This document shows, piece by piece, positions 44,827 through 56,234 of a DNA stretch of 64,000 nucleotides (the first letter of the stretch is position 1; each line of letters begins with the position of its first letter). The translations under genes were made by a program, and so were the position numbers. The notes under the pieces are model-generated. The model saw nothing but the letters and a program-made list of their open reading frames with translations. It made no database searches and was not told the DNA's origin. The stretch is from Cristatella mucedo (taxonomy: Eukaryota; Bryozoa; Phylactolaemata; Cristatellidae), in contig WPIO01000032.1 of assembly GCA_009760855.2 (NCBI GenBank), forward strand, positions 905,501-969,500, in the 5' to 3' direction.

Positions 44827-46117
44827 CTGTATATGGTATAATTCCACAGTCTTGGATAACAGAAAATTTGCCAGCCACCTTGGTTGCTAGCTAACGTCAA
44901 TAGTCATCAGTTGGGCATATTCTAATCACCTTAGGCTATTTAGCCGTTTCGATCAGCTGTCGGCATACAAGAAGCGACTTAATTTGACTCGAATTTACTG
45001 CTGACTCTTAATGTCTGCTTCTCATTGAGCATGGCTTGTAAATAGTGAGTCGTTGTGTCTATCAGTAACTCACTTGATCGTAGATGTAATTCACGATGTA
45101 ATATTAGCACTTGCTACTCCTTGTGTTGAGAGGATAATATTTCGCCTCGTATCTTAGCATTCAGAAGCTTCAATTACTGTTTGTGACGCCCATTTAGTTG
45201 CTGCAGCATCGCCGTGGAGAGGTGCAAAAAATATCTTGACTTCACTTTACCTCACTCACAGATAAAAATTTCCAAGAAGACAAAAACAGTACTTATTTAG
45301 CGAACCAATTTTTGGTTTGAAAATACTCTGGGGCTTAACCTGGATCGTTTTATTTCACACCCTAGTGAGATGGTGAAATCGACATAAAACCAAGTAACTA
45401 TGTTGAGTACTGCAGATGTTCAAAGATACTTTTTCTATCCGAGTAGTTAGTTTGATGAATTTAGGATCGAGGTAGCCTAGGTTTAGCATATAGTAATGGT
45501 GGCAGGTTTATGGATGCTAACCATAATTGCGAAGTAGAAAGTAGTACCCCCACTAATCTTTAGTGAAGAATTCACTGAAGATACAGACAGAACCGACTTA
45601 TTTGCCTAATACATTCTCCTTCATAAGTAAGATAGTGCCAAATATATCTGCATATCATTCCATACCATATTTACGCAAAGAAGCAGCCCGAACAGTTTAA
45701 ATGGGGACACCATGTGTCACTCTCAATTTCCTTTTCAAGCACCTTGATTCAGAAAATTGTTAAACTTTCAAATACCTTGTTTTTGCTTTCTTTCTCTCAT
45801 GTAAAGCCAAAATAATTTGCTAGCTTAGATTTCTACTATTTCTACTGCTTATATTTCTACTAGGATTGCATTAACGCCTAGCTTGCACGTACAGAAAATC
45901 ACGCGTACACGACTACCATTTAGAAAATTAAATACTATGCATATAAGCATGGAGCTTGACAAAGGCACAGACGCAATGACTCACTGACCAGGATGCAACT
46001 TCTACGATTCTTGTCTAGGTCAAGTGATTAGTTTTCATCAATTCCACTGAGTTGTATTCTCCACAACACTTCGAAACATAATAAATAACTCCCTAATCAA
46101 AAGCCTATTAAATAAAT
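44827..46117. other. No gene recognised
   Basis: AT-rich, without open frames of note, repeats shared with the window, or RNA genes. Confidence 0.4.
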
Positions 46118-46290
46118 AAATCCAAGCTGATTAAACAGCCTCTTTTTTATAGCGACAGAAGAGCCTTTACGGCTATCACCACCGCTTGCAGTGGCGATAA
46201 AGAATCGCCCATCGCCGGAATCGAACCCACGACCTCGGGACCGAGGTCGTGAAAGCAACCACCTTACTTAGTGTGCCATCACGGCTGTTC
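46118..46290 (-). repeat. tRNA-derived SINE (family 2), minus strand
   Basis: On the minus strand the head reads AGCCGTGATGGCACACTAAG, GTGGTTGCTTTCACGACC, and B-box GTGGGTTCGATTCCGG. It is followed by a body (GGTGGTGATAGCCGTAAAGG) and an (ATTT)n tail, seen as TTAAATAAATAAATCC on the plus strand. It differs from family 1 in head and tail. It is nearly identical to the copy at 57108. Confidence 0.88.
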
Positions 46291-46731
46291 ATCACTATTC
46301 TAAGATTCAACTTGCAACTCAATGTCAAACTTTAACTAAGATTTTATATTTGAGCTAAGTACAGGCACTAGCAAATTATTAGGCTTTATTTATTTTTTCA
46401 TGAAAATTTTCACAACTTTACCATTATATTTGTATTGCAAGTTATCGCAAATGAAACAAGGTAAGCTAGACATCAGTTAATTGCATTTTTAATGATGAAT
46501 TCCAGCACATGCGTATCTAAAATCAAATTATATAGGCTTACGCAGCCATCTAATGCAGTCTGCTTACTGAGTCTACAACGCCAATTGGTGATTGCTTGTT
46601 AAGACACCTGGAGCGCTCAGCAATGCATTTTTTACACTCGCGGCAAGTACTTGGATTGAGGGCTAGACTACCTTATGGACTGGGCTTTATTTGAATGACT
46701 ACGCTTGTTCTTGCCATTCCCTTGCTCACGA
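46291..46731. other. No gene recognised; probable 3' UTR and downstream of the minus-strand gene
   Basis: Sequence after the stop codon of the minus-strand terminal exon. No AATAAA close to the stop was assigned with confidence. Confidence 0.3.
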
Positions 46732-46797
46732 TTAGTTCTCTTCGTCTTCATTCTCGTCAGACTCGGGTGATAGAATTATGTCGTCGGGCACAGTGAC
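46732..46797 (-). CDS. Terminal exon with acidic C-terminus, minus-strand gene
   Basis: On the minus strand the acceptor TGATTGGATGCTTGTAG is followed by 21 codons, VTVPDDIILSPESDENEDEE then N, and a TAA stop. The exon starts in phase 0. The donor of the upstream exon at 49228 (TTCAAG|GTAGGC) also ends in phase 0, so the two join in frame and the acidic tail would follow LYESNFK. The composition (PDD, then DENEDEEN) is very unlike the surrounding AT-rich noncoding sequence. Other small exons could lie between. A candidate is the region at 48402-48270, where an acceptor TAATGGCTTGCAG opens VPVFWISVHRASDLPIRR. Linking this exon to the 49-50 kb gene is inference. Confidence 0.45.
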   Translation of the reverse strand, partial: VTVPDDIILSPESDENEDEEN

Positions 46798-49227
46798 CTA
46801 CAAGCATCCAATCAGTGGCATTACTGAAGGTAAAATAAAAAAAATTCCCCCGCAGCTTATTTAGGTGAACACCTCCGTGCAATTTTCAAGAAACCGGCTG
46901 GTTAAATAGTTTTTTTGCTTTTTTAATGGGATGAAAGTAACTTTAAAACTCTGCAGGAATTTTCGCTGGATCTTCGATTACTATGGTAATATTTACCATT
47001 ATTTGGCCGAGGGGTAAGAAGTGAGTTTCTCTTCTTAAATGACCAAGATCTTCGGCTCTAGCCCTGTGGAATATGTAGATCAATTGATAGAGATAGCGAT
47101 GGAGTGGAGAACTAAGCAAATGAGAATGGCATAAATTTATGCTATTGTTTTCAACTATCTTGCAATGCCCGAACTAGGAAGCAGAGCTCGGGTATTTAAT
47201 CCATGCACCAAAGAATGATAAAACGCATTTCCCTAGAACTCTACCATTATAGCAGGCATTGCCAACTACCCACAGTTTTAAAGCAGATACAAAACTGCAA
47301 AGATTTATCAGAGCCATGACCAGAAGGTATCTCTAGCCGTGCCTAATGTAAGCATCTTTCAGCAAAGCAAGGCTTAATTTCCATTAATGCCAGAACGAAT
47401 TCAGCCTCAGCTTGCTCGGATAAATAATCCTTCATTTAAGAATGTGCACTGTGGTTAAATGGAAAAAAATATTTCAGAATTGAAGTCCAATAGTCCAATA
47501 TCCTGTATTCATCTGTTTCGAAATAGTGAGACTGGTTCAAGTAATTTATTTTTAATAGCTGGGAAAACGGGGGCGACAAAAAACTGATTCACATGAGAGA
47601 GTTAATGAATAAATCAGTGGCCACGGACACAGCTAGGTGGTGCATCAACACTTACTTTAACTTTCTGTCGGTACACAACACTATACAATCACACACACGT
47701 ACACGCACGCACGCACGCATGCACACACACATAAACACACACACTCACGTGCAGGCACGCATGCACAGACGTAGCACACACACACACACACATACGCTAC
47801 ACGCATTATGGTTGCTGATATTTTGGAATGCTTCTGGCTTTTATTACAGCTTACATATTTTTAATTGGGCGAATCCAAGTTCTGCATGCTAAGGTTCAAA
47901 TGTAAGAATATAATCCAATATAATCTCCGTTTCTAACCGCATACAGCGTCTTCAGGCTGACAGTGTGGCTTTCAAATTAGAGCAGTTCGTGAGCATTGAT
48001 TCATTTTTTCGGCTGTTGCTTAAGAGGAAGTTCCTTCTTCAGCAATGGCTCAAGGTAGTTGTATATTGCTGCAAATTATAGATCTTACTTTCTCGTCGCC
48101 CCTCACTGCTGTCTTCTTGCTCGACTTCATATTTCTTCTTAACTCTGCCGTGTTTTTCAATATTCTGAGCCTGTAGTGTCAGGCGAAGCTACTTGCCGAT
48201 TGATCAGATTGATCACAACGCATCTTCACTGCTCTTCTGCTAGGAACTTGCAAATATCCTATCGTTCCTTCACAAGAGCGGGTGATGAGCACTCCATGCA
48301 GCTTTGTTAAGATTGGATGTTGCCCGGCTCCTCCTGATTGGAAGATCGGATGCTCGGTGCACGCTGATCCAGAAAACTGGTACCTGCAAGCCATTATAAT
48401 TAGAAGTTTCAAAAAAGCCCCTCCCCCGCTTTTCCTTTTTCGCTTGTGTGCGTTTTTGCATGCCTTTGTGGTGTTCTCAGGCTGCCAGACCTAGACAAAG
48501 AAATCTGCCTGCTCAATGGGCACGCAAATCGGTGAGGCGTCCCGACCTAGGCTAATCCATATGTCTACTCAAAAAGCATGAAAGCCGGAGCATAGATAGC
48601 AGGCGAAATATAACAGCTGTTCACTGCTCCCTAAGCCAGTAGCGACATTGACGCTCCCGTAGTTCCCACGCAACATTTGTAATGGTACTAGCAAAAATAT
48701 CTGAGTGACCAAAGCGGGTGTAACTATGTTCCCAAAGTACTTATATCTAGTTTAAGTAGCTGATTCAATAATCCCAGACTCGCAGACGAAAGCAGGTCCA
48801 ACAAGCAAATTGTAACACCCCACTTTTCAAAGTCTGTCTAATGTCTTGATGCATGCCTCTCCATTTCTTAGCATGAGAAGAGTTCCAGGAGACTTACACG
48901 ACAGCAGCCTCATAATCCGTCCAGATTAATGAGCTACCACTTCAGATGCCATTTTTTGTGCGCTCTAAACTAGAATGCATCGGACTCCTTAACAATCACC
49001 ACTAAGGAACCACTAATAAAATCGTGAGCAGTTTCTATATAGCCTGAACCAGTACGCATTTTATTTTAGAGTGTCACTATCGATTTCGTGACGAAAGCAG
49101 CCAGGGCTTTCAGTGCGAAATCGGACACTCGGCAGTGTGCATGAGATTGCCTAGTCCTCATCAAATGCGAAGCGCGAGACCAAATATCGAAATTACGAGA
49201 GACCACCAGCGACGGAGCTCGGCCTAC
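46798..49227 (-). other. Presumed intron of the minus-strand gene
   Basis: It contains a degenerate SINE family-1 tail at about 47035-47110 (GGCTCTAGCCCTGTGGAATA), a CA-rich microsatellite at 47690-47795 and no firm exon. A candidate minus-strand exon around 48402-48180 is bounded by an AG but has no clear donor. Confidence 0.35.
47690..47795. repeat. Imperfect (CA)n / ACGC microsatellite
   Basis: Runs of CACA and CACGCACG with interruptions, including a GTACACGCACGCACGCACGC segment. Confidence 0.9.
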
Positions 49228-49602
49228 CTTGAAGTTACTCTCGTACAGGTCCCGGTATAGTCTCTTCAAGTACTCGGGATTCGAGTCCATGAAAGTGTCG
49301 ATGTCTAGCGCAGGCGCTTCACTATTGTCCGCCGAGTCACTGATATCGCACCCAGGGTCCTCCAGCTGCAAGCAGACGCTCGCCTCGTCTGCCTCGTTCC
49401 AGTCCAGCTGCAGCCTGGCGCTGCCACTCGGCCGCTGCTTCTGTTGCTGGCGGCGGCTCTGTTCGGCGCCACGTGCGCTCGCCGGCGGCTGCGGCCGCTG
49501 GCCGCCGACGCCGCTCGGCCGGCGACTTGCATTCGAGCCGGCGCTCGAAGTCTTTCCTGAAATGCCCGCGCGACCGTCAGACACCTGTCTCCCCAGCCGG
49601 CC
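49228..49602 (-). CDS. Unrecognised protein, downstream exon segment after an in-frame TGA
   Basis: This segment continues the reading frame of 50526-49606 beyond a single TGA at 49605-49603 and stays open to a donor (AAG|GTAGGC) at 49227. It encodes about 125 residues. The first part is Ser/Ala/Gln-rich and low in complexity (EQSRRQQQKQRPSG). The second part looks conserved: RLQLDWNEADEASVCLQLED, then a Ser/Asp stretch, then DTFMDSNPEYLKRLYRDLYE and SNFK, an amphipathic helical block. No ATG lies at its start; the frame reopens with GTG. The helical block and acidic tail look like a small adaptor or scaffold motif, but no family is recognised. Translation here requires reading through TGA, a small unrecognised intron, or a sequence error. 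Confidence 0.5.
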
Positions 49603-50526
49603 TCAGGCTCGCAGCCGTCGGTAAACGCTCAAATCCGGAAGCGCGTCGCCGTCATATCCGTCGTCTTTTGACCAACCTGCCGCAGCCACCGTTGCCGACA
49701 CCTTGACTGCTGCGGAGGCGAAAATGCTGCGCCGCCTTGCGTCCTGGGCTCCCGGATCCCGGAAGGGTCGCGCCGAGCTGCTGGCGGCTTCCGGGTACGG
49801 CGTACGGGAAGCGCCGCGCCGCGGCGAGGCGCTGCCGGCACTGGCCCTCGTGACGTAGACTGGCGTCGCACCGTCGCGCTCGGACGCTTCGGGCACCCGC
49901 AAAGTAGCAGCGGCGTCCTTGCTGGTACTACGGGCAGCCGCCGCCACTGCACTAGCTGCGCCAAGGCTATATACAGCCGGCCGCCTAGAGGCGGCACTGG
50001 CAGGGGTGGTGGCGGAATGCGGCGACGACGTGGCTCGTTTTGCGGCCTCGCCGGCAGCCCGCCCTGCGGCTGCTCCACCGAAACCAGCAGGCGTCCGGCC
50101 GGAGCGAGCCGGACGCTGCCCGTGACCGGTCGCAGCAGCCGAAAGCTGGACCTGTGCGAACAAGTCGCCTTCGTCGTCGTCGGATGCCGTGTAGTAAGTT
50201 GTAGTGCAGCACGACTCGATGGACTTGGACAAGCTCGCCGGCGCAGGAGCGACTCCCTCTACTCGTGAGCGGTTCGTCGTAGGTCGCTCGCCGAGACTCG
50301 CATTTCCTTGCGCGCGCGAGCATCCGACCTTCGGAGAGCGTTCGACGACCGCGGAAGCGGGCCTCAGCGAAGGGTGCTCAACGCTCTTGCTCGCGCCTCG
50401 TGGCGGCGTTAATGCGATGATCGGCCGCCGCTTGGTGGATGCCTGGCGAGCGGCTGCGGTCGGCGGCGACTGCTTCGCTCCGGCCGATCGACCGTCTGCG
50501 CTCAAGCCCCTGGCGAATGGCATCAT
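49603..50526 (-). CDS. Unrecognised Ala/Ser/Arg-rich protein, main exon
   Basis: A 307-codon open frame with an ATG at 50526 on the minus strand, in a GC- and CpG-rich island. It is largely disordered in composition: Ala, Ser, Pro and Arg dominate. More specific stretches include KRRPIIALTPPRGASKSVEH (34-52), ESCCTTTYYTASDDDEGDLF (105-124) and DGYDGDALPDLSVYRRLRA just before a TGA. The acidic SDDDEGD and the C-terminal segment look selected and not random. GC-rich sequence can hold long chance frames, so coding status rests on these patches and on the frame continuing past the TGA. A second ATG at 50543 in another frame gives MTQSFDDAIRQGLERRRSIG and runs 54 codons. It might be the true N-terminus if the exon structure or sequence differs. 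Confidence 0.5.
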   Translation of the reverse strand: MMPFARGLSADGRSAGAKQSPPTAAARQASTKRRPIIALTPPRGASKSVEHPSLRPASAVVERSPKVGCSRAQGNASLGERPTTNRSRVEGVAPAPASLSKSIESCCTTTYYTASDDDEGDLFAQVQLSAAATGHGQRPARSGRTPAGFGGAAAGRAAGEAAKRATSSPHSATTPASAASRRPAVYSLGAASAVAAAARSTSKDAAATLRVPEASERDGATPVYVTRASAGSASPRRGASRTPYPEAASSSARPFRDPGAQDARRRSIFASAAVKVSATVAAAGWSKDDGYDGDALPDLSVYRRLRA

Positions 50527-50529
50527 CAA

Positions 50530-52810
50530 AGGACTGCGTCATGGACGCCAGGGGCGCCCGCCCGTGACTTCACCGAAGTGCTCTCGGAGCTAGCAAGCGC
50601 CATACCACAAACTCCCTATTATCCAACGAAGTGGCTTTCAAGCACTTAAGAATTCGGTTCGCGCATCTCTTGGGATTTTGGTTGTGCTCATAATGCAAGA
50701 CGTCGTCCAGATTTAATGCAGCTCAGCGAACGAGAAGCACGACGTTCCATTTCGTATTAATATAAGTTTGTTGCTTTCACGTGAATAAAATCAAAATAAA
50801 AACCGTGGAAACTCGACTCTTTGAAGTCATGTGCAAGACTAACAATGCGACCCATGAAATGCCTCAGTTATTTTATTTGCTTCCGTTGTCTTTGGTACTT
50901 CAACTGCGTCGTCACAAACACTCCAGTCTGCTCGTTCCTGCGTTCAATCGGACAACATAGAATTCAGTCCAATTAGAGATACATGAGAATGCAGAATACC
51001 AAAACCTACCTCTGTCGCCGAATTCAAAGAATCTCTACTCTGACATTCATTGATTGATTCGTGTGCGAATGAAACCCGGCATTAAAAATGAGCTATAAAT
51101 CTATTAGCTCGACCGGTATTCTTCCTTACTGAAGTGAGTAGAGAACACTGGATTCGTCCTTATTTTGCTTCTCTATTACGATAGTAAGTATAGTTCATTC
51201 GATAGCTCACAGTTTTTCATTCTGCCGCTGTTACACCAAAATGAAAGGATAATTCGCTATTCAATATGCAAATGCCAGAAAGCCAATTTCAAGTGCAAAT
51301 CCTCAAACACTCGCCCGTGATCAATCTTCAAGGATTGCCCAACTTTTAGTGGTGACCTGAAATTTTCGAGTAGCAGCGGGTTTATTTGATAAAGTCATTG
51401 TTCTTTGACATTTCTGACGATCCGGGGTATGAGCATTCACGACAGCTGATTTGCTTTAACGGGGCTAAGCTTCGAACCTTGAGCGAAGCAAAGGCGAAAG
51501 CATTGGCCTAATTAAATGTGGTGTGGTTCTACGAAAATTATCTTACTTTTAAGTTAAAATATTTTCTTTTGAGAATACCATCAAAATAGCTTAGCTACGT
51601 AAGTTCGATCCAGAATCGTTTTCTGTGAGTCTATAATTTAAACTCGTCGTTTCGGCAGCAACTGGGCGCAGGTATGAGCAGTTCGGCAAGTGTTTGGTTC
51701 GGCAAGTGTTTGGTTTCCTCAAACCAGAGTGAATGTAGACTTATGAACCATTCTTTGAGCAGTGTCTAGTTTAAACTGCAGCCATTAATGGTTTCTGGCT
51801 GCTTAATTGGGTTGAAGGATTTTCACCAGCAACAATTCCGACTGATGTGGCCTCTACAATGCACACTGTGTTACTTAGCCACTCCGTGCAGGCAGCGACT
51901 GAACTACCGCCTACGATCTACAGTGTGCCGGGTTCAGGGGCGAGCTGTCGGACACCAGAAGGCTAGTAAGAGACGTGCACGCTGACACACGTGAGATTAC
52001 CTGCAAGTTTCAAAGCAATTTATTGAGAGCAATTTATTCATGTTTTCCATGGGACTCACCTGGTCCATTGCCGGTGCCCATCAAAATTTGTGCGAGCTCC
52101 TGTAGCCCAATGCTCAGCGGGTTTATGTCTGAGTGGAGGAGCCAAGGAGGTCCTAAAATTGCGGCGTGATTTCCATCGCGACTACTGTGAGCTAACTCTT
52201 TGCAGGCGTTTCTGTCTATGAAATAACCAGCTCACTGATAGTTTGCAACGCTGCGACTCGGTGCATTTCCAGTCTTCATGGCGATTCCGGTGTGAGCTGC
52301 TGCCATGGCCATACTTCGCTTAGCCAGAGGTACGAGGCTTCGCCTGATGTCTAGTGTTTCGTGCCTAACTACCTGTGTGCACCTCGGCGTGGCTAACTTT
52401 TCATTCTATGATTTCTTTTATTTCAGACAATTGATGAAAGCGAACTCATAATCACTTTACTGTTTTCTGCGGCTCTAGTGTCTCCACCTTAAATCTTGTA
52501 TTAAAGCTTTTTAAACCTATTCGTTTTCCTTCATGGCTCAACTTCATTTCGACCTAAAAATGTTCACTCTATCAAGTTCGATCCTGCTTCGTTCCAACAC
52601 AATCTGAAATTCCCTTATCGACTTAAATGCAACTGTAGAGATCCCAGGTTACTTTCAAGCTTCGCTATAGCCTTTTTGGAAGCTATACTCTGCACAAGAT
52701 CCCCCTGAAGATGCAGAATCGCACTTTCCTTCTATGGACGAACAGCTATTCAGGCATAACTGGTTATTCGAAATGTATGTATCGCTTCCTGTAACTTTAA
52801 AAAGCTGCTA
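50530..52810. other. No gene recognised
   Basis: Upstream of the minus-strand gene, so its promoter may lie near 50540-50700. The rest is AT-rich with frames of 65 codons or fewer and no known repeats. Confidence 0.35.
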
Positions 52811-52902
52811 AAACTCCATGTGAGTGTGTGTGTATGTGTATGTGTTTGCCTGTCTGTGCGTGTGTGTGTGCATGTGTGCGTGTGTGCGTGTGTGTGTGTA
52901 TA
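52811..52902. repeat. (TG)n microsatellite flanking a LINE-A insertion (left part)
   Basis: About 90 bp of TGTG with GTATG and GCGTG variants, ending directly at the TAATAATAAT terminus of the LINE. Another TG run lies at the far end of the LINE at 54238. Confidence 0.9.
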
Positions 52903-54237
52903 ATAATAATAATGTACTTGATGAAGCGCCCTCAGAGAACTTAATCTCTTTCTAGGCGCTTTACATTTGCTGCAAAGGGAAATGCAATTAAATGGTAAGT
53001 AAAATCATGCTTGAAAAACAAACAAAATGTATAACCAGGTTAGGGGTGACATGCACAGGGTCAGCACGCATAAGCACGTGAAGGACGAATCACAAGGACC
53101 CACTAAATGCTGTCCTAAATAGGTGTGTTTTTTAGTTCCTTTTAAATGTGGCCAGGTCAGGGATGTTCTGACGAAGGTCGGGAGGGAGTTCCAGGCTTTG
53201 GGAGCATACGAACTAAATGCACGGTCTCCAAAGGATTTGAGGTTTGTACGAGGTATTTCTAAACTGTTTGATTCGGAAAAGCGCATGGTACGATGCTTGG
53301 CCTGATGGAGGAGTATGTCGGAGAGATAGGCTGGAGCCATAGAATGAAGGGACCTAAAAGTGAGCGAAAACACTTTGAAGTCAATCCGTTGCTTGACTGG
53401 TAGCCAGTGCAGGTCGGCGAGAAGTGGAGAAATGTGGCAACTGCGACGCTCACGACAGACAAGCCTAGCTGCAGAGTTTTGCACAAGCTGCAATCGCCTG
53501 ATCGCACATGCTGGTAGGCCAGTAAGCAGCGAGTTGCAGAAGTCGAGACGAGATGTCACGAATGCATGGACCAACTTGGACGTGGTATCCTTATCTAAAC
53601 AAGCCCGAATTTTAGCAATATTATGAAACTGAAAATAGGCAGATTTGACTGTGGAGCTGATATGGTCGTCTAACGAGAGGTCGCTTTGGAATATGACACC
53701 TAGATTTCGAGCTGATTCGACAGGAGATATGCTGGCAGAGTCAATTTTGAGAGACAGCCTTTCCAATCTCTGAATCACACTGGGTTTTCCCATAACTAGT
53801 AAGTTAGTTTTGTCATAGTTTAGTTTTAGAAAATTTGCTGCCATCCATGTGCGGATGTCATCAATGCATGCTGCAAGTGAGTTTAGAGAACTTGAGGTGC
53901 TCGAAGGCTGGGGGGTTCAAAGCAAAGGTACAACTGAGTGTCATCCGCATAGAAGTGAAAGCCTAGATTGTGCTTGGCAATCACATCAGCAAGAGGGACA
54001 GTATAAACCGTGAAAAGAACCGGACCTAGCACGGAGCGCTGAGGTACTCCATATTTCACAGGTACTTCAGATGATCTTTGTCCATTCACGTCAATACTCT
54101 GTAGTCTCCCACTGAGATTGGACCTGAACCACTGCAGAGCAGTGCCAGTGATGCCCGGGCGAGATGAGAAGAGCTCTAGAAGAACTTTGTGATCGATGGT
54201 TTCAAAAGCTGCCGAAAGATCGAGCAAAACAAGCATG
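52903..54237 (-). repeat. LINE-A, best-preserved 3' two-thirds, minus strand
   Basis: The minus strand encodes two long frames separated by one frameshift near 53880. The frame 54236-53883 has the reverse transcriptase palm: LVLLDLSAAFETIDHKVLLE, GVPQRSVLGPVLFTVYTVPL and the catalytic [14 protein letters not shown]. The frame 53844-53005 (279 codons) has the thumb and C-terminal part: LNYDKTNLLVMGKPSVIQRL, ARNLGVIFQSDLSLDDHISS, SRLDFCNSLLTGLPACAIRR, LHWLPVKQRIDFKVFSLTF, FGDRAFSSYAPKAWNSLPTF. This motif series is typical of the L2/CR1 clade. The endonuclease part is missing because of 5' truncation. The 3' end is the inverted AATAATAAT terminus. It is the least damaged LINE in the window. Confidence 0.93.
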
Positions 54238-54243
54238 TGTGTC

Positions 54244-54279
<36 letters not shown>

Positions 54280-54282
54280 TAA
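54238..54282. repeat. (TG)n microsatellite flanking the LINE-A insertion (right part)
   Basis: GCATGTGTGTCCCTGTGTGTG and onward, directly abutting the truncated 5' end of the LINE. Confidence 0.9.
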
Positions 54283-56234
54283 GTGTTTGCGTATGTGTGT
54301 GCCTTACGGTGAGGGTCCTTTTTTGTTTAAAGCATAATCGGATTACAGCAGGCATGCGGTAGCTAAAAGACTCTTACGAAACAAGAAGTGAGAAACATAG
54401 TTTATTATATACTTACCCCACCAAGTTTGCAATATTCAGGGAAAACTTTATTGGCTAGATGCAACAATCAATATGCGGCCGTCTCTGAGTTAGATTTATG
54501 GATAATGTGCATAATAGTGTCGCCTGCAGTTCGATGGAAGCTGTCAGCTTCAACAGCTTACCGGTTGGCGGTGAATAACTGAGTGGTGACTAAATTCAGG
54601 GGAGTTTCGTGCTCCAAGATAATCGTTGCAAAATTAAGCCTCGTGAGATATTCCGGAAGTGTTCATGACGGAGGTATTACGTACAGAAGTGTTCATGACG
54701 GAGGTATTACGTACACTGCACATGGACCGTAACCTTTTAGACTCTAGCTCGCCTATAAGCAATTGCCGTTGAGAGTCAAGGTGATGATGACTGATGACCC
54801 CAGTAATACCATAAAGGTTAGCCATCGGCTTCAAGCTAATTTATGGGCAGTTTCTTCAGATGCATGAAAAATGGGTAATTTGGTCCTAAAGCATATTGGG
54901 CATTAGCGAAATCATTGTCTATCAAGGACATAATCCCTAACTCCGGAATAATCCACGTTCTATCTTTATAGGAAAATCTTTGTAAAGTAGTTTAAAAACT
55001 TGTAGGGTTTTCTGTTGCTAAGCACTTTTTGTTTCTTTCCAGTCATTTCATATATTTGAGATATGTTGAATAAAAAATTTCAAAATATATACTTGAATTT
55101 TAAGCTGATGAGGATTATTAATTCTGCTGAGTACGATTGGTCATCGTGCACATGAAAATGTCATCTCAAAATCAACTCGATGAAATATTGAAATTTATTA
55201 ACAAGAAAACAGATGAAAGTAGCCAGTAAATTTGATCTCGGGCGATCTTTTTACTAGCTTGAAGATATAATTTGCTACGTATAACATGCATGCAATTTTG
55301 GAGCAATTTGAAGAGTAGTAGTTTCTAGCTCTCGGCTTGTGGAGCTTTTAATTTGCAGACCAATGTTCTCGTTGTAGCAATTTAAGGTTGCTTCATTCGT
55401 TCATAGGTAAACGCCGGAAGGCAAGGGTCCTCAAGGATCAACTCAGTCTGCATAATAGAAATGGCGGTTCTCCCGTGGCTGAATAGCGTGACCTTTACAG
55501 CTCGTAGAGCCTCGATTACAATTCACCTAGTGCCGTGGTAAACAGTGGTATATGGAGACCCAATTTAGCATGGATCACTATGACTCATTAATACTCTTCA
55601 AAAACTGAGTAAAAGCAGGCAGACTATTAGATGGTGGTGGCCTGCCCATCACTGCTGCAGTCTCCTATCGTAAGGGCAGAGAGGTTGAGTGGGGCGGCCT
55701 CGCCTATTTTTTGTCTCACCAGCTGTAACATAGATCGCACACTGTTCTTCCCTAGAACCCAGCGATGTCTAGTGACAGAAATGAATTTCAGGAGTCAACA
55801 AAATTTCTTAACTTTGCTCGCTGCCTAGGCAGCTCTTGTCAGGCAGCGATATTGCTATTTCCAAAAGCTTCCCTAATAGCTGTACGAACTTGGGCTCTAT
55901 TAAAATTTTAGAAATATTGCAGCAGCCATTTGCTTAGGCAGCGACACAGGAAATGCCGAATAGGATGAAGACTCATTCTCTTTTGTTGCCAATGAGTAAA
56001 CAGTGGCCCTTATGGCCGATTTGTTCATCTCACGGAGAATATGAAAGAGGATTTGTAAGAGCAAAGTGGTGAGAAAATACACTGGATTTGGCTGATTTGT
56101 TGCTGTGCTTTCGTTCACTCTGTACACTATCACAGTTTTCAAAATTCAAAAATGCTGATGTCTACTCTTAACCATATTTTTAACCACTCCCAGGCTAGCT
56201 CCTATGATCCTGTGATCCTTGTGAATATACTATC
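54283..56234. other. No gene recognised
   Basis: It holds a 30-bp tandem duplication (54656-54715) and, near 55470-55550, a possible tRNA-like relic (GTGGCTGAATAGCGTGACC). No exon is supported. Confidence 0.35.
54656..54715. repeat. Exact 30-bp tandem duplication
   Basis: The unit GAAGTGTTCATGACGGAGG + TATTACGTACA occurs twice head to tail with no differences, indicating a recent duplication. Confidence 0.95.

Noticed and set aside
46190-46290. Possible tRNA gene on the minus strand (GGTTCGATTCC B-box)
   Set aside because: Part of a repeated SINE with an (ATTT)n tail, also present at 57.2 kb.
50017-50593. Plus-strand frames of 83-129 codons in the GC-rich island
   Set aside because: Overlap the longer minus-strand frame, which has acidic and helical motifs and a good donor; the plus frames lack both.
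53123-53626. Plus-strand frames opposite LINE-A (60-88 codons)
   Set aside because: Antisense shadows of the LINE coding region.
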